Origin: Mycobacterium innocens
GTDB lineage: Bacteria; Actinomycetota; Actinomycetes; Mycobacteriales; Mycobacteriaceae
Direction of reading: 5' to 3'
NCBI RefSeq assembly: GCF_900566055.1
Contig: NZ_UPHQ01000063.1
Span: 1-56,240, forward strand
Length of the DNA: 56,240 bases
The notes beneath the pieces were generated by a model. The model had not been told where the DNA came from, ran no database searches, and saw only the letters and a program-made list of their open reading frames with translations. Positions 1 through 8,510 of the stretch are shown here, piece by piece (the stretch's first letter is position 1; each line of letters begins with the position of its first letter). The translations under genes and the position numbers were made by a program.

Positions 1-2
1 CA

Positions 3-200
3 CACCAACGTGATGACAACGCCGCGATCAACCTCGCACGCTACGAGGACACCATTAGCGTCGTCGGCCCAGTTGGGGCCGCCGTCAAGCGTGGAGCCGA
101 CCGTAAGACCGGGCCTGGCCCGGCCGGTGGCTGTGAAGCGCGGAAGGGACGCAGCCGCAAGGCTGCCGAACAACCCCGAAATGGGGTGCGAGTCGCGTGA
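3..200 (+). mobile_element. 3' end of an IS607/IS1535-type tnpB (partial)
   Basis: An open frame enters from the left window edge and stops at 198-200, giving the last 65 residues of a protein. It starts HQRDDNAAINLARYE, which matches the third RuvC-type acidic motif (D-x-N-AA-N) near the C-terminus of TnpB, the RNA-guided nuclease of IS605/IS607 elements. The basic, Gly/Arg-rich tail with AVKRGADRK resembles the tails of mycobacterial IS1535-family TnpB proteins. The rest of the element lies outside the window. Its right end probably sits within about 20-25 bases of the stop, where the neighbouring permease homology breaks off (219-226). I see no terminal inverted repeat, as expected for IS607 elements. 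The tnpB identity is family recognition, not an alignment. Confidence 0.72.
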
Positions 201-203
201 CCA

Positions 204-1015
204 CTAAAGATCACTCACTCGCAACGGGCCGACGATCGGTCCCCACAGCGCCGACCAGACCGGATGGTCAGTCAAAAAGAAGTGCTGCCAAAAGGTTTCG
301 GGAACCCACGCCGCGATGGCTCCGGCGATCAGCAGGCCCACGATCAGGTCCCGCAGAATCGCCGCCCACTCCATGACGAACACGTGCGAGACCGAGGTAA
401 GGGCCCGCCCGGAAAACAGCCGCCGCCAAAACGAGCCTTCTCCGCCGACCGACATATCCATGGCGGCGTGACCTTCCATGGAGCCGGCGAGTCCGCGGTC
501 GGCCTGCTCACGGGCGGCATCGATCAGCCGGGAGCGCACGAACAGCCGGAGCAACAGGGCCAGCACGATGATCATCAGCGGGCCGCCGACGAACTCCGCG
601 GCGGTGAACTGCCAGCCCATCAACAACGCCAGGATGATGCCCAACTCCACGACCAGATTGGTGGAACCGATCTCGAATGCGATGGCGGCGGTGAAGTCGC
701 GCCTTTCCGAAACAGCGACCGCGCCAGCGCCACTGCCGCATACGAGCACGACGACGACGCGGCCCCCAGCCCGGCGGCTACCGCCAATGTGCGGGGCTTG
801 TCGTCACCCATCAGGGCCACAATCGTCTCGCGGCGCACCACGGCCTGCACCATCGCCGACAACGCGAAGCCCAGGAACAGCGCCCACAAGATTTCCCACG
901 TCATAGATCCCGCCAGCGCCAATGCATGGCCCACCGCTGCTAGCACTTTGTCCGCCACCCCGCCCTCCGCTTCGATTGCATATTCGGCGGCGATCATATG
1001 GGCGGCTGCGCCCAC
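204..1015 (-). pseudogene. Rv2963-like membrane permease, frameshifted and truncated
   Basis: Two overlapping minus-strand frames together encode the first part of a polytopic permease of the Rv2963 / ArsP-YraQ type (DUF318). The N-terminal frame (GTG at 1015 or ATG at 997) holds MTWEILWALFLGFALSAMVQ and the conserved GAASSSCSYAAVALARSLFRKGA. The sequence then continues in another frame as DFTAAIAFEIGSTNLVVE. One base appears to be missing near 697-701. The second frame follows the family to WGPIVGPL and then ends after five unrelated residues at 204, so the family's C-terminal third is gone, exactly where the tnpB end begins. In M. tuberculosis this gene also sits next to the Rv2962c glycosyltransferase. 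A sequencing error could explain the frameshift but not the truncation. Confidence 0.8.
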
Positions 1016-1024
1016 TCGAGCCAG

Positions 1025-1045
1025 ATATACCCCAGTGGGGGATAT
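1025..1045. promoter_or_regulatory. CsoR/RicR-like palindrome upstream of the permease
   Basis: The half-sites ATATACCCC (1025-1033) and GGGGGATAT (1037-1045) are reverse complements at 8 of 9 positions around a 3-base centre. It lies 9 bases upstream of the GTG (27 from the ATG) that starts the permease on the minus strand. The core TACCC-N5-GGG resembles operators of copper-sensing CsoR/RicR repressors in mycobacteria. Metal control of the permease is inferred from this resemblance only. Confidence 0.45.
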
Positions 1046-1431
1046 GTCAAGGTTTCCGTCCGGCGCCTGGGAACCGCTGCTTCCGACACGACATCGCCGC
1101 TCTTAAACCTCTGGCGTGCAACGAGATTAGCTCTGTCGGCACGCCAAGCGCCATGGCTTTTCGGCGGCAGCGCGCGGATCCGGGTTGCCGCGCCTGGCCG
1201 GGTACTGCCGTCGTCGTCGACGACGCCAGCCGGGATTTTTCGGATTCGCAATGTCATCACCCAGATCGGCGATCGGCCCCACTGGCCCCGCCGGCCCCGA
1301 CGGCCTGGGCCCACATTGTTCGGATTTGTTCGGATTTCCCCGAGTGCGGGGGGCGTCGTGCGGGTACGCTACGGCGTCGGGGTGCGGCGTAACGTGTAAC
1401 GGTCGCCGGGGACGTGAGAAGGAACGCGGGC
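1046..1431. other. Intergenic region between divergent permease and glycosyltransferase
   Basis: I see no convincing gene here. The last part (about 1390-1431) is a leader that recurs before the second glycosyltransferase (about 2810-2846), including a shared ACGGTCGCC and ACGTGAGAA, so the upstream region was duplicated with the gene. GAGAAGGAA (1415-1423) is the ribosome-binding site that favours the ATG at 1432. Confidence 0.4.
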
Positions 1432-2715
1432 ATGAGCATCGCATCGAACGCACCCGAGCCTGCCGCCCGCAGGGTGCGAATCCTGTTCATCGCGGAGGCG
1501 GTGACCCTGGCCCATGTCGTGCGGCCGTTCGTGCTAGCCCGCTCGCTGGACCCGAGTCGTTACGACGTCCACTTCGCCTGCGACCCGCGGTACAACCCGC
1601 TGCTGGGGCCGATGCCTTTTCCGTACCACCCGATCCACACCATCCCCAGCGAGCGGTTCCTCAGCAACTTGAACCAGGGCCGTTTCTACGCCGCACGGAC
1701 GCTGCGCAGGTACGTCGAGGAGGACCGCAAGGTGCTGGGCGAGATCGCGCCGGACCTGGTCGTCGGCGACCTTCGGGTTTCCCTCTCGGCGAGTGCCCGG
1801 CTGGCCGGCATCCCCTATATCGCCATCGCGAACGCCTACTGGAGTCCCTACGCCCGCCGCCGGTTTCCGCTGCCGGACACGCTGTGGACGCGCCTGCTCG
1901 GCGTCAGGCTGGTCAGGATCCTGTACCGCCTGGAACGCCCGTTGCTGTTCGCTCTTCAGTGCCTGCCGCTCAACTGGGTCCGACGCAGGCATGGGTTGCC
2001 GACTCTGGGGTGGAACCTGTGCCGCATTTTCACCGACGGTGACTACACGCTCTACGCCGACGTGCCCGAACTGGTGCCGACCTATGATCTGCCGGCCAAC
2101 CACCGGTATCTGGGTCCGGTTCTGTGGTCGCCCGCGGTGCGGCCGCCGCCCTGGTGGGATTCGCTGCCGGCCGACCGGCCGGTCGTCTATGCGACCCTGG
2201 GCAGTTCGGGCGGCACGAATCTGTTGCAGGTGGTGCTGGATGCGCTGGCTGATATGCCGGTGACGGTGATCGCGGCCACTGCCGATCGCAGCGACCTGAG
2301 CAACGTGCCGGCCAACGCGTTCGTGGCCGACTATCTGCCGGGCGAGGCGGCCGCGGCCCGTTCGGCGGTGGTGGTCTGCAATGGCGGCAGCCTGACGACG
2401 CAGCAGGCCTTGCTGGCCGGGGTGCCGGTGGTCGGGATCGCCAGCAACCTCGACCAGCACCTGAACATGGAGGCCCTCGAGCGCGCCGGTGCCGGGATGC
2501 TGCTGCGAACCGAACGGCTCAGCCGCCGCCGGGTGGCCGATGCCGTGCAGCAGGCCCTCGGTGACGCCGGCTATCGGCAGGCCGCCCTGCGGCTCGCCGA
2601 TGCCTTGGGGCGCGACTTCGACGGGTTCGCACAGCACGTCCACACCGCGTTGCGCCTCGGGCCCGACAGCGTGACGTCACCGACCGGCTGGCAGCGAAAT
2701 CTGCGGACCGGCTGA
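1432..2715 (+). CDS. PGL glycosyltransferase, family GT1 (Rv2962c-like, first rhamnosyl transfer)
   Basis: A 427-residue nucleotide-sugar glycosyltransferase of the MGT/UGT (GT1) fold. The N-terminal acceptor domain starts [20 protein letters not shown]. The C-terminal donor domain carries [20 protein letters not shown] (about 320-340) and [17 protein letters not shown]. It follows M. tuberculosis Rv2962c throughout, including the distinguishing YNPLLGP and [11 protein letters not shown]. That enzyme adds the first rhamnose to p-hydroxyphenyl dimycocerosates in the cytoplasm. A GTG at 1414 could add six residues. ATG 1432 is preferred because GAGAAGGAA lies 8 bases upstream and because it aligns with the next paralogue. 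The 3' half is almost identical in DNA to the next gene, suggesting gene conversion. Function is assigned by orthology. Confidence 0.88.
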   Translation: MSIASNAPEPAARRVRILFIAEAVTLAHVVRPFVLARSLDPSRYDVHFACDPRYNPLLGPMPFPYHPIHTIPSERFLSNLNQGRFYAARTLRRYVEEDRKVLGEIAPDLVVGDLRVSLSASARLAGIPYIAIANAYWSPYARRRFPLPDTLWTRLLGVRLVRILYRLERPLLFALQCLPLNWVRRRHGLPTLGWNLCRIFTDGDYTLYADVPELVPTYDLPANHRYLGPVLWSPAVRPPPWWDSLPADRPVVYATLGSSGGTNLLQVVLDALADMPVTVIAATADRSDLSNVPANAFVADYLPGEAAAARSAVVVCNGGSLTTQQALLAGVPVVGIASNLDQHLNMEALERAGAGMLLRTERLSRRRVADAVQQALGDAGYRQAALRLADALGRDFDGFAQHVHTALRLGPDSVTSPTGWQRNLRTG

Positions 2716-2754
2716 GCCACCGACCGCGCCAGGCCGCCGGGTGTCCGCGGTTTG

Positions 2755-2769
2755 CCCGGATTTTCCGGG
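2755..2769 (+). terminator. Short hairpin between the two glycosyltransferases
   Basis: CCCGGA (2755-2760) pairs with TCCGGG (2764-2769) across a 3-base loop, 40 bases after the first glycosyltransferase stop. There is no T-tract. It could be a weak terminator or part of the duplicated leader. Confidence 0.25.
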
Positions 2770-2905
2770 GAATGCGTCGGGCGTGTACTCTACGGCCGCG
2801 GCCCCGGGGTAACGATCAACGGTCGCCAACGACGTGAGAACGGAACATGAGTTGCGTCGGGTCGTTGAGCGGTGTCTGGAGGGCGCGAATGAGGATGGTG
2901 CATCG

Positions 2906-4180
2906 GTGAGCACCGAACCGCACGTTTCTGAGCCTGGCGGCCGCAGGTTGCGGATCCTGTTCATCGGGGAAGCCGCGACCCTGTCCCACGTCGTGCGGCC
3001 GTACATGCTGGCGCGGTCGCTGGACCCGAGTCGTTACGAGGTCCACTTCGCCTGCGACCCACGATTCAACAAGCTGCTGGGCCCGCTCCCGTTTCAGCAC
3101 CACCCGATCTACACCATCCCCAGCGAGCGGGTGCTGGCCAAGATCGCTCAGGGCCGACTCTTCTACAACACGCGCACGTTGCGTAGGTACGTCGAGGAGG
3201 ACCGCAAGGTGCTGGCCGAGATCGCGCCGGACCTGGTCGTCGGCGACAACCGGCTGTCGCTCTCGGCGAGCGCCCGGCTGGCCGGCATCCCCTATATCGC
3301 CATCGCGAACGCCTACTGGAGTCCCTACGCCCGCCGCCGGTTTCCGCTGCCGGACACGCTGTGGACGCGGGTGCTCGGCGTCAGGCTGGTCACATTCCTG
3401 TTCTGGTTGTACCGCCCGCTGATCTTCGCCCTCTACTGCCTGCCGCTCAACTGGGTAAGGCGCCGGCATGGGTTGCCGACTTTGGGGTGGAACCTGTGCC
3501 GCATTTTCACCGACGGGGACTACACGCTCTACGCCGACGTGCCCGAGCTGGTGCCGACCTATGATCTGCCGGCCAACCATCGGTATCTGGGTCCGGTTCT
3601 GTGGTCGCCCGCGGTGCGGCCGCCGCCCTGGTGGGATTCGCTGCCGGCCGACCGGCCGATCGTCTATGCGACCCTGGGCAGTTCGGGTGGCACGAATCTG
3701 TTGCAGGTGGTGCTGGACGCGCTGGCTGATATGCCGGTGACGGTGATCGCTGCCACGGCCGATCGCAGCGACCTGAGCAACGTGCCGGCCAACGCGTTCG
3801 TGGCCGACTATCTGCCGGGCGAGGCGGCCGCGGCCCGTTCGGCGGTGGTGGTCTGCAATGGTGGCAGCCTGACGACGCAGCAGGCCTTGCTGGCCGGGGT
3901 GCCGGTGGTCGGGATCGCCAGCAACCTCGACCAGCATCTGAACATGGAGGCCCTCGAGCGCGCCGGTGCCGGGATGCTGCTGCGAACCGAACGGCTCAGC
4001 AGCCGCCGGGTGGCTGATGCCGTGCGGCAGGCCCTCGGTGACACCGGCTATCGGCAGGCCGCCCTGCGGTTGGCCGATGCTTTGGGCCGCGACTTCGACG
4101 GGTTCGCACAGCACGTCCACACCGCGTTGCACCTCAGGCCCGAGAACGCGGCCCGAGGCGTCGCGACCGAAGGGCGGTAG
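2906..4180 (+). CDS. PGL glycosyltransferase, family GT1 (Rv2958c-like, fucosyl transfer)
   Basis: Paralogue of the preceding gene, 424 residues from GTG 2906 (448 if the in-frame GTG at 2834 is used). From 2906 the N-terminus has exactly twelve residues before RRLRILF, as in the neighbour from ATG 1432, and GAGGA lies 10 bases upstream, so 2906 is preferred. The N-terminal half carries hallmarks of M. tuberculosis Rv2958c: [25 protein letters not shown] and GDNRLSLS. That enzyme transfers fucose onto the second rhamnose of PGL-tb. The donor-binding half ([29 protein letters not shown]) is nearly identical to the first gene at DNA level. The neighbouring gmdA-epiA pair supplies GDP-fucose, which fits a fucosyltransferase. 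With near-identical donor domains, the two enzymes' donor specificities are uncertain. Confidence 0.85.
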   Translation: MSTEPHVSEPGGRRLRILFIGEAATLSHVVRPYMLARSLDPSRYEVHFACDPRFNKLLGPLPFQHHPIYTIPSERVLAKIAQGRLFYNTRTLRRYVEEDRKVLAEIAPDLVVGDNRLSLSASARLAGIPYIAIANAYWSPYARRRFPLPDTLWTRVLGVRLVTFLFWLYRPLIFALYCLPLNWVRRRHGLPTLGWNLCRIFTDGDYTLYADVPELVPTYDLPANHRYLGPVLWSPAVRPPPWWDSLPADRPIVYATLGSSGGTNLLQVVLDALADMPVTVIAATADRSDLSNVPANAFVADYLPGEAAAARSAVVVCNGGSLTTQQALLAGVPVVGIASNLDQHLNMEALERAGAGMLLRTERLSSRRVADAVRQALGDTGYRQAALRLADALGRDFDGFAQHVHTALHLRPENAARGVATEGR

Positions 4181-4200
4181 GGGCAACTGTGTTCTGCCCC
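4180..4200 (+). terminator. Hairpin at the end of the second glycosyltransferase
   Basis: GGGGCA (4180-4185, overlapping the stop codon) is the perfect complement of TGCCCC (4195-4200), with a 9-base loop. No T-tract follows. This is compatible with a mycobacterial non-canonical terminator but not proof of one. Confidence 0.3.
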
Positions 4201-4508
4201 AACAACCGTAGGGCGCGGCGAGGTGACAGACGACCCCGTCCCTGCGATCGATTGCCGGGACGACGCCGCCCGGCACGGTCAGAACTTGTCTGCCGCGGTC
4301 AATGGAACTAGGGTCGGGAACCTGATTCGCGCGGCCGAATATGTCCTGTACTTTGAAGCGGGCACGAGGACGGTCTTGCGAACGCACGCCGCATCAAGCT
4401 GACGGCGACCCCCGCCGCAGCGGCCAAGGCATAACAAGAAGTGGAGACGGCCACGATGGGATGCCGGAAATGTGGTGACCAGCAGGCACCAACCGAAGCG
4501 GGAATCCG
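4201..4508. other. Gap before gmdA, no gene seen
   Basis: About 300 bases without a convincing coding region. It presumably holds the gmdA promoter; I could not identify a clear -10/-35 pair. A modest GGGAA (4500-4504) lies 4 bases before the GTG start of gmdA. Confidence 0.3.
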
Positions 4509-5543
4509 GTGAAGCGCGCGCTGATCACCGGAATCACCGGCCAGGACGGCTCCTACCTCGCCGAATTGTTGCTCAGCAAGGGATATGAGGTTCACGGGCT
4601 GATCCGCCGGGCTTCGACGTTCAACACGGCACGGATCGATCACCTCTACGTCGACCGGCACGACCCGCACGCGCGATTGTTCTTGCACTACGGCGATCTC
4701 ACCGACGGCACCCGGTTGGTGACGCTGCTCAGCACCATCGACCCCGACGAGGTGTATAACCTTGCGGCCCAGTCGCACGTGCGCGTCAGCTTTGACGAAC
4801 CGGTGCACACCGGCGACACCACCGGCATGGGATCCATCCGGCTGCTCGAAGCCATTCGGCTTTCCCGAGTGGAATGCCGCTTCTATCAGGCGTCCTCGTC
4901 GGAGATGTTCGGCGCGTCGCCGCCGCCGCAGAGTGAGCAGACGCCGTTCTACCCACGATCGCCCTATGGCGCGGCAAAGGTGTACTCGTACTGGGTGACG
5001 CGCAATTATCGAGAGGCGTACGGACTGTTCGCGGTGAACGGCATCTTGTTCAACCACGAATCACCGCGGCGCGGTGAGACGTTCGTGACCCGAAAGATCA
5101 GCCGGGCCGTGGCGCGGATCAAGGCCGGTCTCGAGTCGCATGTCTACCTGGGCAACCTCGACGCCGTTCGCGACTGGGGGTATGCACCCGAATACGTCGA
5201 CGGAATGTGGGCGATGCTGCAGACGTCCGAACCGGAAGACTTCGTGCTGGCGACGGGACGCGGCTACACGGTGCGCGAGTTCGCCCAGACCGCCTTCGAC
5301 CATGGCGGGCTCGACTGGGAGAAGCACGTGCGATTCGACGAACGCTATCTACGTCCCACCGAGGTGGATTCGCTGATTGGCGACGCGACCAAGGCCGCCC
5401 AAACGCTGGGGTGGAAGGCGTCGATACATACCGCTGAACTGGCGCGGATCATGGTGGACGCGGACATCGCGGCGCTGGAGTGTGAAGGTAAACCGTGGAT
5501 CGACAAGCCGACGCTCACCGACCGGGCATGCGGACCAGAATGA
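4509..5543 (+). CDS. gmdA: GDP-mannose 4,6-dehydratase
   Basis: A 344-residue extended short-chain dehydrogenase. It converts GDP-D-mannose to GDP-4-keto-6-deoxymannose, the first step to GDP-fucose. The Rossmann motif [15 protein letters not shown] is at residues 7-21. [22 protein letters not shown] and the catalytic YGAAK with the SPY context are all present. [16 protein letters not shown] is typical of the family. It is collinear with Rv1511 (gmdA), which in M. tuberculosis lies far away in a different glycolipid locus. Here it sits in the PGL locus directly after the probable fucosyltransferase. It starts with GTG and ends in a 4-base overlap with epiA, so the two are co-translated. Confidence 0.93.
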   Translation: MKRALITGITGQDGSYLAELLLSKGYEVHGLIRRASTFNTARIDHLYVDRHDPHARLFLHYGDLTDGTRLVTLLSTIDPDEVYNLAAQSHVRVSFDEPVHTGDTTGMGSIRLLEAIRLSRVECRFYQASSSEMFGASPPPQSEQTPFYPRSPYGAAKVYSYWVTRNYREAYGLFAVNGILFNHESPRRGETFVTRKISRAVARIKAGLESHVYLGNLDAVRDWGYAPEYVDGMWAMLQTSEPEDFVLATGRGYTVREFAQTAFDHGGLDWEKHVRFDERYLRPTEVDSLIGDATKAAQTLGWKASIHTAELARIMVDADIAALECEGKPWIDKPTLTDRACGPE

Positions 5544-6502
5544 ACACCTTCACCGGCGTCCTTGACCGTGCCGCTCCGGTGTATATCGCCGGACACCGCG
5601 GGCTGGCCGGGTCCGCGCTGTTGCGCAGATTTCAAGCCGAGGGATTCACCAATCTTGTGGTGCGCTCCCACCGGGAACTCGACCTGACCGATCGGGCCGC
5701 GACATTCGACTTCATTATGGAGTCGCGGCCTCAGGTCATCATCGACGCCGCGGCCAAGGTTGGCGGCATCCTGGCCAACAGCACCTATCCTGCTGATTTC
5801 CTGTCCGAAAACCTGCAAATCCAGGTCAACCTGCTCGACGCCGCGGTGGCCGCGCGGGTGCCGCGGCTGCTGTTCCTCGGCTCCTCCTGCATCTATCCGA
5901 AGTTCGCCGAGCAGCCCATCAAGGAAAGCGCGCTGCTCACCGGCCCGCTGGAGCCGACGAACAACACCTACGCGATCGCCAAGATCGCCGGCCTCCTTCA
6001 GGTCCAGGCGGTCCGCAGCCAACACGGCCTGGCCTGGATCTCTGTGATGGCAACCAACCTGTATGGACCCGGTGACAACTTCTCGGCGTCCACGTCGCAC
6101 CTGCTGCCGGCGCTCATCCGCAGGTACGAGGAGGCCAGAGCCGGCGGCGTGCCGAAGGTGACGAACTGGGGCACCGGAACTCCGCGCCGCGAACTGTTGC
6201 ACGTCGACGATCTGGCGAGCGCATGTCTGTACCTGCTGGAGCACTTCGACGGACCCAATCCCGTCAACGTGGGCACCGGCGTCGACCACAGCGTGCGCGA
6301 GATCGCCCAGATGGTGGCCGGCGCGGTGGGTTATAACGGCGAAACCGACTGGGATCCAACCAAACCGGACGGAACGCCCCGCAAACTGTTGGATGTGTCG
6401 GTGTTACGGGAGGCGGGTTGGCAATCCCGGATCACGCTGCGCGAGGGCATCGACTCCACGGTCGCGTGGTATCGGGCCAACGCCGGCGCGGTACGGAAAT
6501 GA
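5540..6502 (+). CDS. epiA: GDP-4-keto-6-deoxymannose epimerase/reductase (GDP-fucose synthase)
   Basis: A 320-residue SDR enzyme that completes GDP-L-fucose synthesis by 3,5-epimerisation and 4-reduction. It has the Rossmann motif [15 protein letters not shown], the ELDLTD segment, [15 protein letters not shown], the GSSCIYPK active-site segment and the catalytic [14 protein letters not shown] and the C-terminal [12 protein letters not shown] are typical. It is closely similar to Rv1512 (epiA). An in-frame ATG at 5495 would overlap gmdA by 49 bases. ATG 5540 is chosen because it forms the classical ATGA stop/start overlap with gmdA and gives a family-length N-terminus ([12 protein letters not shown], like Rv1512). 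Confidence 0.93.
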   Translation: MNTFTGVLDRAAPVYIAGHRGLAGSALLRRFQAEGFTNLVVRSHRELDLTDRAATFDFIMESRPQVIIDAAAKVGGILANSTYPADFLSENLQIQVNLLDAAVAARVPRLLFLGSSCIYPKFAEQPIKESALLTGPLEPTNNTYAIAKIAGLLQVQAVRSQHGLAWISVMATNLYGPGDNFSASTSHLLPALIRRYEEARAGGVPKVTNWGTGTPRRELLHVDDLASACLYLLEHFDGPNPVNVGTGVDHSVREIAQMVAGAVGYNGETDWDPTKPDGTPRKLLDVSVLREAGWQSRITLREGIDSTVAWYRANAGAVRK

Positions 6503-6635
6503 CTGCGTGCATTGCGGCAGCCGTGCCTGGTGACGTAATGCTCGCGTGCTGAGCCGGTACTCCGCGACACCGACGTCACCGCGACGACACGCCGAAAACT
6601 GCCGCGGTGACGCCGATCTCGGCGACTTACCCGGC

Positions 6636-6676
6636 CGGATAGGACCCGGAGGACTCGGATAGGACTCGGATAGGAC
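6636..6676. repeat. Short repeats CGGATAGGAC before the next start codon
   Basis: CGGATAGGAC occurs at 6636-6645, 6656-6665 and 6667-6676. The last two belong to a tandem 11-base unit. The last copy ends 3 bases before the GTG at 6680, so the repeats supply several AGGA-like ribosome-binding cores. Copy-number change could alter translation. Confidence 0.6.
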
Positions 6677-6679
6677 AAC

Positions 6680-7570
6680 GTGAGTCTTTTCAGCAAGATC
6701 GCTATGTGGGCCGAGTTGTTAGGCAGCGGCGAGGCCAAGCAGCGCATGCTCATCGGACGGCAATTGGCTTGGCGGGTGCGTGAGCTGGAATCGATCAACG
6801 AGTTCGCCGACGTGGAATTCTCGGTGTTCAGCCAGTTCGGCGACGACGGGATCATCCAATGGCTGATCCACCGCCTGCCGGGCCTCAGTGAGACGTTCGT
6901 CGAGTTCGGGGTGGGGTGCTACCAGGAGGCCAACACCAGATTTCTCTTGCTCAACGACAATTGGCGCGGGCTGGTCCTGGACAGCTCGAGACGCAAAGTC
7001 CATGCCAGCAGGCGCGACACGATTTCCCTGCTGCACGATCTGCAGAGCGTCTGCGCCGTCGTGACCGCCGAGAACATCGACCAATTGATGCTGGACCACG
7101 GATTCGAAGGCGACATCGGACTTCTGCACATCGACATCGACGGCAACGACTATTGGGTCTGGCGCGGGCTGACAGCGGTGCGCCCCGGGATCGCCATCAT
7201 CGAATACAACAGCGTATTCGGGGCGGAGCGCGCGATCACGGTCCCGTACGACCCGAAGTTCAGCAGAGCGGGACGCTTCGGCAATCTGTATTTCGGCGCG
7301 TCCCTGCCGGCGCTGTGCGACCTGGCCCGATCCAAGGGATACGACTTCGTCGGCAGCAACAGCGCGGGCAACAACGCCTACTTCATCCGATCCGACCTGC
7401 CCCACGGCCTCACGCCGCTCACCGCCGCCGAAGGCTACGTGGTGTCGAAGTTCGCCGATTCCCGGGACGCCAAGGGCCGGCGCACCTACCTCCGCGGCGA
7501 ACAGCGGCTGGCTGCACTGCGCGGGGCGCCGGTGGTCAACACCCGGACGGGCGCCGAAGAGCAGCTGTGA
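6680..7570 (+). CDS. Putative FkbM-like sugar O-methyltransferase
   Basis: 296 residues. It has the order seen in FkbM-like SAM methyltransferases of glycan clusters: FSQFGDDGIIQWLI (about 50-63), a nucleotide-binding-like strand ETFVEFGVG (about 73-81), and the acidic strand LLHIDIDGNDYWVW (about 152-165). There is no signal peptide or membrane segment. I do not know an M. tuberculosis PGL-locus counterpart. The position between gmdA-epiA and other methyltransferases suggests O-methylation of a PGL sugar; which hydroxyl is unknown. GTG 6680 is the start, right after the AGGA repeats. It ends 10 bases from the convergent gene. A non-methyltransferase role cannot be excluded, because the SAM motif is weak. 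Confidence 0.65.
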   Translation: MSLFSKIAMWAELLGSGEAKQRMLIGRQLAWRVRELESINEFADVEFSVFSQFGDDGIIQWLIHRLPGLSETFVEFGVGCYQEANTRFLLLNDNWRGLVLDSSRRKVHASRRDTISLLHDLQSVCAVVTAENIDQLMLDHGFEGDIGLLHIDIDGNDYWVWRGLTAVRPGIAIIEYNSVFGAERAITVPYDPKFSRAGRFGNLYFGASLPALCDLARSKGYDFVGSNSAGNNAYFIRSDLPHGLTPLTAAEGYVVSKFADSRDAKGRRTYLRGEQRLAALRGAPVVNTRTGAEEQL

Positions 7571-7580
7571 TGAACGAAGG

Positions 7581-8459
7581 TCACTCCGGCCTACGCAGCA
7601 CAACCATGTCTTGGTAGGCGGTGGAAGCCGTTCTGCCGCACCAGCTTCCCCACAACACATCACCAACCTGTTCGAGGCCGGCGTCGCGGACGGCTTGATC
7701 CCAGTCTTCCTGCGGAAGTGCGATGGCCGCCTCGGGGACGAATGGGGTGATCACGATCAGGTCGTCGTGTGGACGAAACGGCAGAGCCGACTTGCCCTGC
7801 GCAACCAGCTCCCGCGATTCCTGATTCCACACATAGAGGGTGAGCAGCGCGCGCCCGCCGGGGGCAAGTACTCGTGCAGTCTCCGCGAGGTAGCGAGCCA
7901 CCTGCGGTATGGGCATGTGGGTGAAGAGCGACGACGCGAAGGCCAGCTCGAAACTCGCGTCGGGGTAGGGGAAGGTGAACTTCTCGGCCTGCACCGTGCC
8001 CTTCGGGTTGTACATCTTGTTGTAGATGTCCGCGCGCTGGAAGCGGAAGTTGGGATGCGACGCGTAGTTCTCCGAACACCAGCGAACTTCGGCGGTATTG
8101 ATGTCGAAGCCCTCATAGCGCCCCTTGGCCGGGTCGAGAAATGTGGTCAACGGACGAGCCACACGGCCCATTCCGCAACCCATGTCAAGGACGCGGTAGT
8201 GCGGTTCAAGCTGGCCGTAGTCGCGCAGCAGGCCCAAGAACTCGTCACCAGATTCGCGAAATGGGCCGGGCGCCGCGGGGTTTCGAGACCCGCCGCCCAC
8301 CATCCGGCGTGGTGGGACCAGCGGGTCGCTACGGCCGTTGAGCTTGTCCAGCACATCACTTGGGGCATACCGCACGAATAGCCCGGCCTTGATCAGCAGA
8401 GGCACCGGGACAAATCTGAGGAAAGAGTCAACAAGCCGGGACGCAACCACGTGGCACAA
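7581..8459 (-). CDS. Class I SAM-dependent methyltransferase, probable sugar O-methyltransferase
   Basis: Up to 292 residues. SAM motif I is VLDMGCGMG near residue 90. The later elements are typical of the Methyltransf_11/25 fold: GFDINTAEV, PDASFELAFASSLFTHM and ARVLAPGGRALLTLYVW. The listed 5' end is a TTG; a GTG at 8450 is three codons in and neither has a strong ribosome-binding site. It lies 51 bases downstream of the Gfo/Idh gene on the same strand and is probably co-transcribed with it. It has no counterpart in the M. tuberculosis DIM/PGL locus. O-methylation of a distal PGL sugar is a reasonable inference, but the substrate is not shown by the sequence. Confidence 0.8.
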   Translation of the reverse strand: MCHVVASRLVDSFLRFVPVPLLIKAGLFVRYAPSDVLDKLNGRSDPLVPPRRMVGGGSRNPAAPGPFRESGDEFLGLLRDYGQLEPHYRVLDMGCGMGRVARPLTTFLDPAKGRYEGFDINTAEVRWCSENYASHPNFRFQRADIYNKMYNPKGTVQAEKFTFPYPDASFELAFASSLFTHMPIPQVARYLAETARVLAPGGRALLTLYVWNQESRELVAQGKSALPFRPHDDLIVITPFVPEAAIALPQEDWDQAVRDAGLEQVGDVLWGSWCGRTASTAYQDMVVLRRPE

Positions 8460-8510
8460 CGTACACTGCGCGACGACAGTGACGCCAATTCGAGACGCCC
8501 GGATGAGCGC

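Noticed and set aside
204..749. Independent 181-residue protein starting MLVCGSG
   Set aside because: Its first residues are an out-of-frame reading of the upstream permease part. From DFTAA onward it is the continuation of the frameshifted permease.
2816..4387. Long minus-strand frame of 523 codons over the second glycosyltransferase
   Set aside because: Antisense shadow in GC-rich DNA. The plus strand encodes a clear glycosyltransferase, and a similar shadow lies over its paralogue.
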